Shown piece by piece: positions 51,681 through 64,000 of a stretch of DNA of 64,000 nucleotides. Origin of the DNA: Pleurodeles waltl (lineage: Eukaryota > Chordata > Amphibia > Caudata > Salamandridae); contig NC_090448.1 of assembly GCF_031143425.1 (NCBI RefSeq), positions 537,682,313-537,746,312 on the forward strand, given 5' to 3'. Each line of letters begins with the position of its first letter. The first letter of the stretch is position 1. The notes under the pieces were generated by a model, which did not search any database, had not been told where the DNA came from, and saw only the letters and a list, made by a program, of their open reading frames with translations. The position numbers and the translations under genes were made by a program.

Positions 51681-53205
51681 TGTTAGCGCATCTGACCTTA
51701 TTTGGTTAATTTATAAGGGAACGCGTTTGAAGACCAATGGACCTTTTGACTGCGCTTTGAGTAGTTCCCACCATGTAACCCTGTACTAATATAAATCAAT
51801 AACAGTAACAATCAATATCATCAATAAACAATAGGAGTCAAATTTCCACACACCATGACCTGTCGGACATGAATAACCATACCTTTATGTAAAAGTTAGA
51901 ATGTTTATTTCCCTATGTTAACAATGCTAATATCACGTAACTTAGTCTAAAAATCAAATGGTAAGCAAACAGAAACAATACTGGCTGCCCAAATCGCCTA
52001 AACAATTACAATTTAATCGAAGCTTGGACCACTACACATTCTAAGGTTACAGTACAAATCAATATCAAGAATAACTGCACAAACGAAATTACATACATTT
52101 AGATTCCCGCAAAGAAAAGACATCAACTATTACATGCAGGGAGCATCATTCATGAGTACCCTAACTAACCTTCAGATTAAAATAGCATGTTTGGACTTCA
52201 TACAAAAAACAATTTAGTCAACACAAATTTGGAAAAACATCTAACTAAGGATCTATCAATATTAGCGGTTGATACATAGGGACAAAAGCAAATAGACATA
52301 ACAATCAGTAACTTCGTCTTATACCTTGCCTCAGTATGGTTCAGCAAGCTGTGGCAGTCTTCGTCAATTGGACATCAGTTCGGTCAGCAAGGCATCGGAA
52401 TTCAGCATTAAAGTTCAGAATAGAAATGTCTCAAGAATTGACATACAGAATGTCGCTTCTAGGCACAAAGTTAACGAAGGTTAAGCATGTCTCCTCTAGT
52501 GCCGGTCAAGACAAATAATGGCGAAGAAGTGGTCTTTCCTCTCGGTGCAGTCTAGCTAAGTTAGATTTCCTAAAACTACTTTCCATATTGCTATTGGTCA
52601 ATGAATCATACGTTTACATTTAGTCCAATGAAAGTAGAATCCCAAATCTAAGAATTTACAAGGACACGGTTCACATGTCAATGATTGGCTCCTCTTCTCC
52701 TGTTCTCGTTGTTGGGCTTGTCATGTATCAATATTGTATCGGCTTGTACTCCAGTCAGTGCGTGCATTGTCTGCTCCTGGGAAGGTCGTCTTTACGCACA
52801 CTAAGTTATAGATTGTATCCTGGAAAATCACAATTGAATTATTTAAGCAGCCATTTTATTTCACCTAAGAAATGCAGCTTGACATGGTTCCGTGCAACTT
52901 GGCCCAAGACCTTGCTAAAGTAAGGCCTAAGATTAATAAAGCAAATACACAATACATATCCTTTAATATGACATACTATTACATTAATCCAAACTTTAGC
53001 TCAACACTTTTAATTAATAAGCTATTAGTAAGTACACTTCGTGAATATTGACGATGACTGAAGTAGGCACAATTTCAAATGAGTACATTATTTCTCAACG
53101 TGAACTCATTTTCTATGCAAATTCAACACTCAGAATAAATGACAATTTATTAGTAAAAATTCAGCGTTAACAATGCCTCCTCTGATGACTAATTATGTCA
53201 TCACA
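51681..53205 (-). repeat. LTR-B, 3' LTR of ERV-B (1,525 bp)
   Basis: On the minus strand it begins TGTGATGACATAATTAGTCATCAGAGG at 53,205 and ends GCGCTAACA at 51,681, as LTR-A does. Internal stretches such as AGGCCTTACTTTAGCAAGG align with the LTR at 60,065. The 20-base block shared by LTR-A and LTR-C was not found here. The polypurine tract before it is degraded. Confidence 0.8.
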
Positions 53206-53269
53206 CCTACGTAATCCTACACAAATATTGTCATTTCTATCCCTCTTAGTCTTTGTTCCCTCTTCTAAT

Positions 53270-54796
53270 TCTCATAAACAAAAAACAAAAACAAAAAAAA
53301 AAAAAACAAAAAAAAAAAAACTTTCCCTTTTCATTTCTTCCCTCCTCTGATCATTTTTCATTTTCTGTAATTTAATCATCCTACACAATTTACATATTCC
53401 CAATGCTCCAATTATGCAAATTACAATAATCAATATCCCTTGTTTTATTTTCAATATTATCCCTTTCACAATGTTGCTGAGCCAATTTCCCACTGAAGCA
53501 AATCATTTGCCAAGTTTCTCTCAAACACCTGGTTCTTTCCGCTCTTTCATGTCAGCACTTTCATTGGTCAGATTACTAAGTAATCTTATAAATTCTTTGC
53601 TATTATCAGGAATATACGAGGAGCAATGCTTCGAATTAAGCATTTTGCACACTCCGGCATCCTTTGCTAAAAGAATGTCTAACGCAAGGTGGTTCTGAAA
53701 AGTCATAGATCTTACAGCAGACATTTCTGTATCCATTAGGATCATGGCTCCTGAACAATTTGTCAACAAGTTATCCACAATAGTTGACAACTTTCAAATC
53801 TTTATAGAATTCAGAACAACTCCTACTGAAGGAACCATTGCTCCAAATCTCCCACTATACCAGAAGGAGACTCTCTTTTGTTTAATGTGATGTAACTCAG
53901 TGATTTTCGGTAATCAGTTTAAGTCCGCAAGTTGGAATCTCTTTGGGAAAACTATCCCCAAGTAACATGTGCCATACCATTCTCTTTGAAGACGGTAATA
54001 AGCATTTGGTCCACAGATGTAATATATACCAGGAATCGCTGGATCCTGTCCACTCAAAATAAATGTCCATTTATTCTGAAACAAAAATACGTCTACATTC
54101 ACTCGTTCCCAAAAACAAAGTGTCAAAACTAGATTTAGGCCTATATACACAAAGCTTTCCTACGTGTTGTGCATCTAAATCTAATTTCTCTTGTGTTTTT
54201 ATTTCACTAAAAGCGTAATCAATTCTAAAAGTCCTTTTCTCCAAACCCTTTTCTAACTTCTCCTTTAGTGCCTTTCTCCTGTCATCTGTCTGATCTAAAA
54301 AGCTATTTCTTAGTGGTGTAAGCAAGCATGTCAAGTTATTCTTGTGAGCATATGCTGTGCCAAAAGTTAATGTAGGCTCAAAGAATTATATATTTTTCTG
54401 CTTAGCTACTCTACTCAGGTACTTAATTAGGGGGACAAACGAAAACACGTTGTTATGGATAGAGTAGAAATACTTGATGTACTCCTGGTCAATTTCTCGC
54501 ATCCATCGTCTCAACATACTCACTCAATAAGCGATTGAAAACATTAGAAGAGAGCTCTCCTTCTGCATTGTCTATGTGCAGATACTTTTCATCTAACCTG
54601 AACTTCTCTATTTCTGTTAGTGCAGTAGTTGTCTCTAAAACTGAAGTATGTTGGCCTTTCTCGTCAAGAACAGTCATTCCCACAATCAATATCAAGCACA
54701 ATACCACGCACAGAATCGCCAAACCAATACTCATATTTACAGCACCTATTCTTCCTACTCTGCTGGTTAAGGTTACTTGTGATCTGTAAAGAATTA
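53270..54796 (-). pseudogene. ERV-B envelope remnant
   Basis: A candidate splice acceptor (ctttacag) precedes the start region at 54,785. Env has an N-terminal hydrophobic segment near 54,725-54,660 (LAILCVVLCLILIVG) and a surface part to about 53,915 with CYLGIVFPK near its end. The transmembrane subunit (53,800-53,300) carries FQNHLALDILL, then a Cys-x7-Cys loop near 53,650 in which the second Cys of the usual pair is Ser. A hydrophobic anchor lies near 53,440-53,390. Stops and frame changes occur near 54,490 and 53,900, and the tail runs into an A-rich tract at 53,285-53,320. The surface part is about twice as long as in ERV-A. Confidence 0.8.
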
Positions 54797-55079
54797 TAAA
54801 GTGGAAGAGAAATATAGGAACTATACAGCAAAATCAAAACAAAATCTTCAGTCTTCTTTCAGCAGTTATTTACAGCTTTCAGTCTCACTTCCAGGATCCT
54901 TTGTCAAAATCAGTAAGATTGTCAAAAATAGGTTTAGAAGCTTGTCAAATCAGGTTTTCAAAAAGTCTTTCCCAGTTACTTTCAACAGTCTCTTTTCTCC
55001 TTTGTACTTTTCTCAGCTTGTAATTTCAGCAGTTCAGTTCATTGATTTCCTTCAAGTGCCGAAATACTGACCTACTTCT

Positions 55080-55570
55080 TCCTCAATTGTCGTGACAATT
55101 GCTTCCTTTCTCTTTGCTTGTGACACTGGCCACTTATCTCCCTTCAGTGGACCCTTGGTCAATGCTATTTTCAGTGCTGAATTTGAAACTTTTGTTTGCT
55201 CTGCAGGATTTTCTCTTGACGGACCTGCAACTGGTTCAGGAGGAGTCAGACCACATTAGCTTTGATCCACCTTAACTCCTTCCCCCTCAGGGTCTGGTGT
55301 TTGCTCTGTTAGTCTTTCAAAATTCTGTAGTTCTGGGAGAAACCGCCTCTGACTAGACTCTCCTGCTGCCTCAATTGAGATTGGCTCACTGTCACTTTCC
55401 AGTAGGTCTTCTCCTTCATCCCTCACAGGAGTGACTGAACCATTCTCAATGTGCTCAGATATGGTCTCAGTTCCTCTTTCCGGCTCTGAGGTTGGTCTGG
55501 TCGGTCGTTGTTGGTACTCTCAACAACTCCACTTCATTGTCCAAAGGACATGCCACTTTTCTCATATGGC
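55080..55570 (-). pseudogene. ERV-B Pol C-terminal acidic extension
   Basis: It continues from the integrase WIHASH segment with KVACPLDNEVELLRVP. After a frame change it carries VTPVRDEGED near 55,430 and LTPPEPVAGPSRE near 55,235, the same blocks as ERV-A. It is Glu/Ser/Pro rich, about 160 codons, and ends before the env acceptor. No known domain. Confidence 0.55.
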
Positions 55571-56700
55571 TTGCGTGGATCCAGTTTAGAACTCCAGGGC
55601 ACTTCGCCGCTGCAGTAGTGATCAGCACTACCTGGAAAGGGCCTTTCCACCGAAATTCCAAACACTTTTTCCTCACCTGTTTTCGGATCATAACCCAGTC
55701 ACCAGCACACCGGTTGCGTCCTGGATCTTGGGACGGTTGCAGTGTGGTGGCTTCCACCTGATGAGAGAAAGAGCTAACCATATCAGCCAGACCTTTGCAG
55801 TAGTCTAACACCAAATCATCTGTTAGGTTCACAAGAGCATTTGCAGGAACCGCTGGCAACCTCATCGCTCTGACAATCCTGTCTTCCTGTCGGGTGTGTT
55901 TCGCATTGTTATCATAACTAAAGGTAGTGCATCGGGCCATTTCAGATTCGTGGACGAACACATTTTTGCCATTCTTCATTTCAGGGTACCATTTTCTGTT
56001 CCACAAGTCCTAATGATTCAGGGCGGTAATCTTCTTCTCAATGTGTAAAGCTGCACATAGCAATTTAATTACTTCATTGTTGAAGTGACTTCCCCTATCT
56101 GATTCTAAAGAGATCTGAAACCCAAAACGTGGTATCAGTTCCCTAAACATTAACTTCGCTACTGTGAGATTGTCATTTTTTCGTGTAGGATAAGCTTCAA
56201 TCCAATGGCTAAAGATGCAGTCAATCACCAACACATATCTCAATCCTCCACACACAGACATCTCAATAAAATCCATTCAGCAGAATGCAAATTGACGTCC
56301 TGCTTTTCCAGTTGCTCAAACTGACCACTGACCCTTTTCCTGCGTTCATTTGTTGACAAATGACGCAACAATGGCAAACTGCTTCAGCAACTTGTCTAAA
56401 TTTTGGATTGAACCAATTTTGCTTGAACAGTCGAAACATGGCATCCCTCCCAACATGTGCTAGACCAGGATAATACCTAGCCATCTGAGACAACACAATG
56501 TTCGGCAAAACCAATTGACCCTCTAGTGAAACCCAAAGTTCATCCTGTCGTTGTACACATTTTATTTTGACCCATGATCGTTTTTCCTCCCTGTCAACAT
56601 TATTCTGCAGTGTTCTCAGTTCTTCCAATCTATCTACAACATGTAATGCATAACTTTGACATGTCTCATCTTCTTCAGGTAACAATTCCCACTTTTCCTT
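55571..56700 (-). pseudogene. ERV-B integrase
   Basis: The integrase inserts viral DNA. The HHCC module is at about 56,500-56,340 (AHVGRDAM ... CHCCVICQQ). The core keeps its first Asp (MDFIEM near 56,274), SHWIEAYP and the second Asp block ESDRGSHFNNE near 56,085. The Glu region has a frame change and stop near 56,010. The C-terminal domain GDWVMIRK ... GPFQVVL ... WIHASH (55,700-55,560) is open. It is the better preserved integrase of the two ERVs. Confidence 0.85.
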
Positions 56701-57790
56701 GAACGATATACAGTTTAATGCCCAAAACCTTGCGATTTAACCGCATACCCATTTCCCATTGACACAAGATCTTGCTATTTCAGATATGCACTGCCAATCT
56801 TCTCAGGCATTTGGATAGCTTGCAACAACTCTTGAATTCTCTCACCATTTCTTACTGGTCAACCAGAAGAGGTCAGGAAACCTCTCTGTTACCACAACTG
56901 GCCAAAATCATGCACAATTCCAAATCCATACTGGCTATCCATATATATAGTAACATTAAGCTGCACAGAGACATGGCATACTCTAGTAAGGGCTACCAAT
57001 TCCACTACCTGTGCAGAATATACTTCTCGAAGTCAGAGTGCGTCAAGTATACTAGAAATTGTGCACACAGCATATCCCGCTCTAAGTATTTCCTTATTGT
57101 CCCTTAGACGGGAACCATTAACAAAGATAATTTGCCCATTTTCTTCCAATCGGGTGTCTCTAATATCAGGTCTCTGTTTTGTGCACTGATCAGTTACTTC
57201 AAGACAATCATGCTCAATGTCTTCCAATTTTTCAATTTCAACATTTTCATTTGGGAGTAAGGTTGCCAGGTTAAGCACTGTACATCTTTTCAGTGACACA
57301 CTAGGTGACCCCCAAGATGCTTGTTTCGTAGCGAGGCAATCTGGCACCTGTCAAGTACTGTGTTTTGGTACTCGCAAGCAAAACTTCCATGGAGTGAGGG
57401 ACCGTAATAGTCAGGGGATGTCCTATCACAATGCCTTCACACTGTGCGAGGCTCTGTCCAACCGCTGCAACTACTCGCAAACAGCCTGGTAAAGCTGTTG
57501 GAACTGGGCCCAAAGTAGCTAAACAAATATGCTACTGGGTGGTTTACACCTCCATGGACCTGAGTCAAGACAGACAAAGAACATGAATCATGCTCATGAC
57601 AAAACAAGGTGAAGGACTTAGTGTAGTCAGGCATTCCCAATGCCGGAGCTTTGTACAAACTCTCTATCTCAATTCAGAAAATGCTTTCACACAAGCCTGG
57701 TCTAACACTGGGGATCGGTGACATCTTTGTGAGTCAGCTTCTGCAATGGCTTGGAAATGACTGAAAAATTGGGAATCCATTGGAGACATT
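56701..57790 (-). pseudogene. ERV-B RNase H and connection
   Basis: MPDYTKSFTLFCHEHDSCSLSVLTQVHGG (57,640-57,550) matches the connection domain in ERV-A. The region at 57,470-57,300 covers the sequence that in ERV-A is split by the LINE, and here it is continuous. RNase H follows with FVNGS near 57,118, where the first catalytic Asp is Asn, then YMDSQYG near 56,945. Frame changes occur near 57,440, 57,310 and 57,040. Confidence 0.8.
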
Positions 57791-58585
57791 AGCCTACCAT
57801 CCCTAAAAACATCCTGATATCTCTCTGTGTGGCTGGAGGGGGGGGGGGGTTAATCTGCAATTTGGCTGTGACCCTTTCTCTAGATATTTTTCTTATTCCC
57901 TTGTCAATCTGGTGACCCAAATACTTCACTTCTTTCTGACAGTATTGAAATTTAAGTGGAGACACTTTATGACCATTCTTTCCCAAATGGTTCAGTGAGG
58001 CAATCGTGTTATACTTGCACTTTCCTATGTTTTGGATGCAATCAACAAATCATCAATGTATGGTACCAATGCCGATTGGAAAGGCATTTCCAATGACTAC
58101 AGGTTCTTTTTCAAGATCTGATTGAATACAGAAGGTGACTCTGAAAACCCGCAAGGAATTCTACACCAACAGTAACCTTAGCCTATAAATGTGAAACAAA
58201 AGAAAAAATTGACTATCATGAAGAGGCACAGAAAAGAAGGCTTGTGACACGTCTATAACGGTGAACCATTCAGCATCACATGGAATCTGGAACAATATCT
58301 CGGCTGGATTTGAACATTTGATAACAATGGCATTTACTTTTCTCAGATCATGGACAATTCAAACTTATCCACAGGGCTTTTTCAATGCCATTATTGGGGA
58401 ATTACATGGGCTTCTCAACACTTCCTTCAAGACCCCTTGGCTTACAAACTCTGCAATTATGCGAGCAATTTTCTCAATGATATCCTGTGGCAGGTGGTAC
58501 TGGGGAATCTGGGGAAAATTGCATCCAGTTTTATTGGAACTTTAACTGGCTCAACTCCCTTTATCAGGCCAATCTCTTTCCCTGT
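57791..58585 (-). pseudogene. ERV-B reverse transcriptase
   Basis: The minus strand shows KPCGKV near 58,360 in one frame and DAEWFTVI...SQAFFSVPLH near 58,270-58,210. The catalytic YIDDLLIAS lies near 58,050 in another frame. HKVSPLKFQYCQKEVKYLGHQIDKG (57,975-57,900) is the thumb. Several frame changes. A run of G/C near 57,840 produces a spurious proline run. Confidence 0.8.
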
Positions 58586-58865
58586 CAAATCCCACACTCT
58601 CTAACTGTTCCCTGTAAGTCAGGAGAAAGATCCTTTACTGGGAATACTGGAAAGAAACTAATCAGAGGGTAGTCATTTGTTAGTTCACACTCAGTCTCTG
58701 GGGCTGGGTCCTCCTCATCATCATCACTGTTCATCTGTATCTCGATTCCATCACAGCAAGTCTCTTCCCAGTAGGGATACCAGACTTGAGTCACAGACTA
58801 CGAATTTACTTACCCTACTCACTTCTTATTCAGATTTCATTGGTTCAGAGGAAAAGGGCATATGA
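58586..58865 (-). pseudogene. ERV-B protease end and protease-RT linker
   Basis: FVVCDSSLVSLLGRDLL (about 58,815-58,765) matches the flap end of the ERV-A protease across frame changes. An acidic linker DDDEEDPAPE and DLQGTV lead into RT. The DTGA active site would lie beyond the truncation and is absent. Confidence 0.65.
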
Positions 58866-60064
58866 TAACATTATAGGATTCTTATTTATTTTATCTGCAA
58901 CCATCGCAGGTATATTGTTTGAGTATTGAAGTCATCCATACAGCATTATCACTCAAACATACTGTATGTAACATGTAACTAGATGGTTTCTTAGTTGCTA
59001 CTGCATCATTGTTTCTTGCATGCTTGGGGTTTTACCTGCAGTATTAGTTACATACTCCAGTCAGAATTACTGCGCTTACAAACAAAACTGCATCATATCA
59101 CACGCATTCCTTTTTAACATACAACAAATATATCATTCTTAACTTAACAGGCTACACGGTATGTTTATGTACCTGATTGCCTTGTCTTTTATGTTTTTTT
59201 TTTAACCAAAGTACCTGAATCTTGTAATTCATGGTGTTCCCATACCTTTTTAGGCTAGTAGCTCATGTCGCCAGCCCCCCTCCTATTTGAGGGTACAATG
59301 CCTCCTTCTCCACCCCTTCGTTCTCTCATAGGGCTGGGGAACGTGGCCATATACATGGCCTTAGTGTTGCTCTAATTTCCCGCGAAGGCCATTAGGTTAG
59401 GCAATGCAATTTGCCTTCCACTGTGATTTATTTTCACCAGCATCTTATTTTGTATAGTTATATCTGATCTGACATCAACTGCAGTCATTTGTTTGTTGAG
59501 ACCACTCCTACAAACGTTGTTAAGTTTGTTTCTCTTTAAGGCTGCCTTCCTTTTTATAATGGTGACTTACCCCAGGCTAAGTACAGGGAGGTACTGCAAA
59601 ATCCCATTCTTTGTGTTGGCCTGTTTTTATAAAAACAAGCTTATATATGGGAGGCAGCAGTACTCGCTCAGGTTACCTTTCCAAATACAAGCTATACAAG
59701 ATTTGAATGTCCCAGTGCACAATTTTAATCAGTGCACAATTGTGTATTATAACTCTCTTCCCCAGACCAGGGCCGTCTTATTAGGATTTTATTTTCGTAT
59801 TAGGAAATAATACATGCTTATACAATTTATTTGTTTAAAAACCTTAATCCAATAATCCATGCACAACGGTCATGAAATACAGAATCCCTTATGGTGTGTC
59901 CCATATAACTAGTAACAACAATCATAATCGACCTCACATCATGCCATCATTAAGACCTAGTTTGTCGCTTCCCAGACGATATATCCAACTTTGTTCATAA
60001 TGGAGAACAACAAGTCTGTGTATTGTGGTAAGACTTCCCATTATCTTGGCTAATACTGTTGAAG
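58866..60064. other. No gene seen
   Basis: No retroviral similarity could be read on either strand. Short ORFs only. Confidence 0.5.
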
Positions 60065-61677
60065 TGTGATTTTTTTTAAGCAATCTTTACATGAAAAGCT
60101 TGCAAAATAATGTATAATAAAGCCGCATAGAAAATGTGTTAGTATAGTATTAATGCACATGTTTGAAATGTGCCCACGGGGAGTGGCCACCACTGTATAC
60201 GATGATTAATCAAACTGAGAAATGATGAATTAAATATTGCACTAATGTATGATTTTGTATTTGTGTTAAGAGTTATATTTTAGGCTTTTGCTAAATTAAT
60301 CACTAGGCCTTAGTTGGCAAGGGTCTGGGCCTAGCTGCCTGGTCTCATATTAACTGTGTTTTCTAACGTGCAATGTGCTGCTTTCCTGAAAGACTATGCT
60401 GTACTTTTCCAGAAGATAGAGTTGTGTGTGTGTAACCGTAGTAAATTCTCTCTCATGAGACCCGACGTGCTCAAGGAGACATTCTTGCCGAATACAACAG
60501 TGTAATTCGCAACAGGTACAAGGTCGCCTAAACCAAGGGAAGACAATGGAACTACTGACTGGAGCGACTAGTGTAACTTTTCCTACCTGACATTCTATCC
60601 GTTGAAGACATCAATCACAGGAGCCAATAAACTGCATGAGAACTGTCTTAAGTGAAAATTCTAGTAAGGTGAGCAACGGATTATTGGGCCGAGATAACGA
60701 TGCACCAAATATTGCCCAATGGAAAATTAGAGACTTGTTCGACAAGTTTAATATAACGACGTGACACAAGGAGAAATCAGACATTCTTAGCTGTCCTCCC
60801 CGCCACTTTGATGCTGTTAATTGTCCTTACTCCTGAAGAGACTTCGTCTTTAGCTGTTTGATACTCTTAACCATCCTCGCCGTACCCCTTGCCTGATTTG
60901 CACTTCTCCTTATGAGGGAAGAGCCCTTTGCTATACCCTGCTGAGCCTTACTTGCTTATCCTGGCTGATGGCGAATCGACTGCTGTCCTGAGGACGAAGA
61001 CTGTCACTGTAAGCCGCCCCATTTGGATGGGTAACTATCTGATGATAAATTGTAATTGTCTGTTTGCCTTTTCTTTCTAGGTACCAACTGCTCTTTTGAC
61101 AGAGGCCATAGTTAGACGTTTTCTAAATTCATGTTGCTAAATTGGTTTGCATGAAGGCCCAACATGCTGATGCTAATTAGAGGTTAGTTAAGGAGTTCAC
61201 CAAAATCGAGGCAAATAGACAAATGACTGAATCTTTGCTTTGTTGAATAATGTACTAATAATACTTGGCTAAAGTTTAATTCATGTTGACTTCGTGTTTT
61301 GTGCTAATGTTCATGATCTTTGCATTGATAAAATCATATTCCAGTTGCCATATTGTAGTTTTATTGATGTGCTTATTGGTATTGAGACTAATGAATAGGC
61401 TAGTAGGTTGTAACTAATAGGGAATAAATATCCAAAATCTTACTAGACTTGTGTGGTTATTTCGTGGCCGAAAGGTCATGGTGTGTTTTATTCTCGTTAA
61501 ATGTTATTGATTAGTTTGGTTGATTAGTTATTGCAAATATTGATTTGGTTATTGATCCATCAGTTGGGATGCTAAATAGATATCTCGTCCTGAGGAGTCT
61601 CCAATCAGGGTCAAAAGATTCATTGGCTTAAAACGAGTTCCATTGTAAGTAAATTATCAAAGCTGGGATGCGTTATA
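60065..61677 (+). repeat. LTR-C, apparently solo LTR of the ERV-A/B family
   Basis: Plus-strand LTR, about 1.6 kb, with approximate ends. It shares with LTR-A the identical 20-base block at 60,173-60,192, the ctttctaggtacca junction near 61,080, catgctgatgctaat near 61,160 and the end region gtaagtaaattatc...gcgttata. No internal retroviral sequence flanks it in this orientation, so it is probably a solo LTR. No target duplication was found. Confidence 0.72.
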
Positions 61678-64000
61678 AATACCACCCAACAAAGGTGGTT
61701 CTCATAACATCCTTTTTAGATCCAACCTAGGCAGCGCATGTACTGTCTCTTCTAGACATGTTATCTACTCTATGGGCTATCATCACGTCAATCACTTTTA
61801 ATTGGTTCCTTTGTGTGTCTTCTAAATTCCTTCTCTTTCATTGGTCAAACTTTGGTATGTGTTCCGCCTCTGGGTGTGTTTTTCCCTTCAATGGCTACTA
61901 CCCATGTTAGATGTCCCCCTACACCTTTGTTTATTTAATGTTTGGTTGGTGCACTCTTTTTAATTTTATTCACTGCTTTTCATGCTCAGCTTGCATTAGC
62001 AGCCACAGCATGATACCTGCTTCATGGCCGCCGTGCTTCACCACACAGCATGCACGCATGTCTTTATTTCCACACTGAGCCCGCAGCCTCTTCCACGTCT
62101 CCCACCACCACAAAACCTCCAGCCGGCAAACAGGGCAAGCTGCCTAAAATTTAAATTTATGAGCCTGGAGCGGCAGAGCTGAGTGACTAGCACAAGATGC
62201 AGGGGCTCCTCTTGCTTTCTACTTCCCACTTAGGCTTGTGTTTTGTCAGTTTTGCAGCCTTGGGCTTCCTGTTGGAGACTTTCTGTATGCAAAATGAATG
62301 ACACAAGTGTCTGTTGTTTCCCAGATGTCTCAGTTTGATTGTGCTTCAATCAGCTTGGTCACTTGGAGAGCAGCTAGTGCTTCCAAGCTTCCTGGCTCTC
62401 TGAGCAGGTCCCTCCTCCTTCCTGCCTCCCTTCCCTCCAGTGGCTGCAACTGATGCTCCCGATCTCCTCTCTCCAATCACCAGCTCTTTTATTGTAGTCA
62501 TACCAGTGGTGGCAGCTATGAGTACCAAGGAGCAGAGACAGGCAATGCATCCTGTAGAAATAACATACTTTATGTAATGCACTTGTGATAACTGTTAATG
62601 CTAAAACCTCGTTCCATCACACAGCTGCAAAACGTATGTTGTTGGCCCTCAATTAGAGGGCCACATAATTTGTACTTATATCAGTATACATTGAACTCTG
62701 GACATTGTACTTGGCTCCTGCTAAAACTGAGCATCGGGACTTTTTCTGCTCATTGCTAAACGCCATGTGTTCTTCCTTACTTTCGTACCTGGTGAGAGGC
62801 AGTGTATAAGCTTATCAGTAAATGAGTTAAGCGTCGAGCAGCAAACACATCATAGGTTTGTGTGTTGACACTACTGTTTGACTGCAACACAAAGAAGCCT
62901 CCTAGGTGTATCTTTTTTATGAACGTGAAAAGATATATATATATATATTTTGCTATCAATCACGCCACACTTTTAGACGCTAAGCAATAACACTGTAAAC
63001 TTGTTTTTAGAGACGGGAAGCAGACGCTGTTGAGACATACTGGTTTTGTGAATAACTGTATGGCATTTAGTGAGGGATCAAAAGTGGATAGCTTTGTCAG
63101 CAGCTTTAATGTATTCTTAATAATACAACATAAGCCATTTGGTCACGTGTGTCCACTTTAAATTAAATCGTACGTGGAAATGAAAATCACTCTATACAGT
63201 GTGCGCCACCCGCCAACATATTCGTGTTTCATGCATGCAGTCTAGTGCCGTTAGCAGAGGCTGCGTTACCGAAGCTTTTAGACCCTATTTTGCATTCTTC
63301 CTGCTAAAGCTCCCGGTGAGTCGCGCACAGTGAAGAATTACTGATCCTCCTCCCAAATGTTGTTTACGAGCCCAGACTTCACATTTCTGGAATCCCTCAA
63401 TTCTCAGAGAGAAGGGGAGGTGGGGCACAATATCCCAGTGTTGTAGTGACATGAAAGGCAGCTGATTTAATTTATTTGCTTCATTTGGGATTTTTAATTG
63501 ATGGGTTGCGTGTTGTGTGTCTGCTTCGGAGTTAACTTTTGAAATACCTGATCTTGTTGCCTTAAAAATCTTGAAGGCTTCACAGTTTATGATAGCAAAT
63601 GTTTTTGATAATAAATGATATGGGGGCAATGGATGGGGCTAAACTCTAGCATTTTTCAGTGATTGCTCATAATGCTTTATTGACATTTCTTTCCATCCCC
63701 TCCAGCAGTATGCTGTCGCCACCTTCATCTACTCCTGATTCCATCATCATTGTCCATACATTCAAGCTATATACAGCTACTTACAAATATTAACCCGATA
63801 TAGGCACGTGAAAGTGTATACATCTATTATTTGCAGAGCTTGTATACACCCACCTCTCACCTTCCCTCGCACACAAAACGCCCCAAAAATAAACGGACTG
63901 ATGCAGAAAGAGATTTTAAATTGTATAACACCACAGAATTCAACCCAACCCAATGATAGAGCGTAGTTTAATATTACATATTCTAGACGTGAAATGCTTA
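61678..64000. other. No gene seen
   Basis: Non-coding. The first part (61,700-61,960) has several ATTGG words and may be a regulatory or LTR-like repeat. A short AT microsatellite lies at about 62,934-62,948. ORFs on the minus strand (for example 62,582-62,346) have no recognised domain. Confidence 0.5.

Larger units (their letters stand above)
51681..58865 (-). mobile_element. ERV-B, class I endogenous retrovirus, 5'-truncated
   Basis: A second copy of the ERV-A family on the minus strand. In order it has a protease end (58,860-58,600), RT, RNase H, integrase, the acidic Pol extension, env and a 3' LTR. Gag and the 5' LTR are missing; similarity to ERV-A ends near 58,865 inside protease. 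It is frameshifted in RT and RNase H, but the integrase core and C-terminus and parts of env remain open. Its orientation is opposite to ERV-A. Confidence 0.88.

Noticed and set aside
1..64000. tRNA and rRNA genes
   Set aside because: No cloverleaf with A and B boxes and no rRNA-like stretch was noticed. A covariance search could not be run.

Overview
The window looks like retroelement-rich DNA from a vertebrate with a very large genome, most likely a salamander. The evidence is a dense set of decayed class I endogenous retroviruses, a Tf1/sushi-type chromovirus, L1, CR1/L2-like and other LINEs, and a Penelope-like element, with almost no single-copy coding sequence. Several non-coding repeats also resemble high-copy repeats I associate with newts of the Pleurodeles type. 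That last point is from memory and was not searched. No host protein-coding gene, tRNA or rRNA could be identified with confidence.

Layout. 1-16,334 (+) is the 3' part of an endogenous retrovirus (ERV-A: gag, pro, pol, env, 3' LTR). Its pol is split at 4,000 by a 6.8 kb non-LTR retrotransposon (4,001-10,837) flanked by a 10-bp target duplication. 16,335-18,330 holds a PBS-like leader, a possible minus-strand promoter with a hydrophobic ORF, a 46-bp minisatellite and a chromovirus leader fragment. 18,331-25,990 is non-coding interspersed repeat. 26,040-26,815 is the C-terminal end of a Penelope-like element with a GIY-YIG domain, followed by 0.5 kb of polypyrimidine. 28,180-35,094 is a structurally complete but mutated chromovirus with both LTRs, a 5-bp target duplication and an 11-nt self-priming signal. 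36,060-36,600 is a CR1/L2-like fragment, about 38,890 a hammerhead-like motif, and 39,411-39,775 a 91-bp tandem array.

40,706-45,293 (-) is a 5'-truncated L1 with an open 1,291-codon ORF2 and a 12-bp target duplication. It is the only long intact ORF in the window and it interrupts a non-coding newt-like repeat. 46,453-about 50,285 (-) is the 5' half of an older L1 (ORF1 plus the start of ORF2). 50,400-50,900 is a second CR1/L2-like fragment. 51,681-58,865 (-) is ERV-B, a second member of the ERV-A family, truncated 5' of protease. 60,065-61,677 (+) is a third LTR of the family, apparently solo. 61,678-64,000 holds no gene I can support.

The elements do not form a pathway. They are layers of insertion, and the nesting gives relative ages: the 6.8 kb LINE is younger than ERV-A, and the L1 is younger than the repeat it splits. 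The most informative observations are the Tf1-like self-priming signal in the chromovirus, an acidic C-terminal extension of Pol shared by both ERVs, the intact L1 ORF2, and long (about 1.5 kb) ERV LTRs with short conserved blocks.
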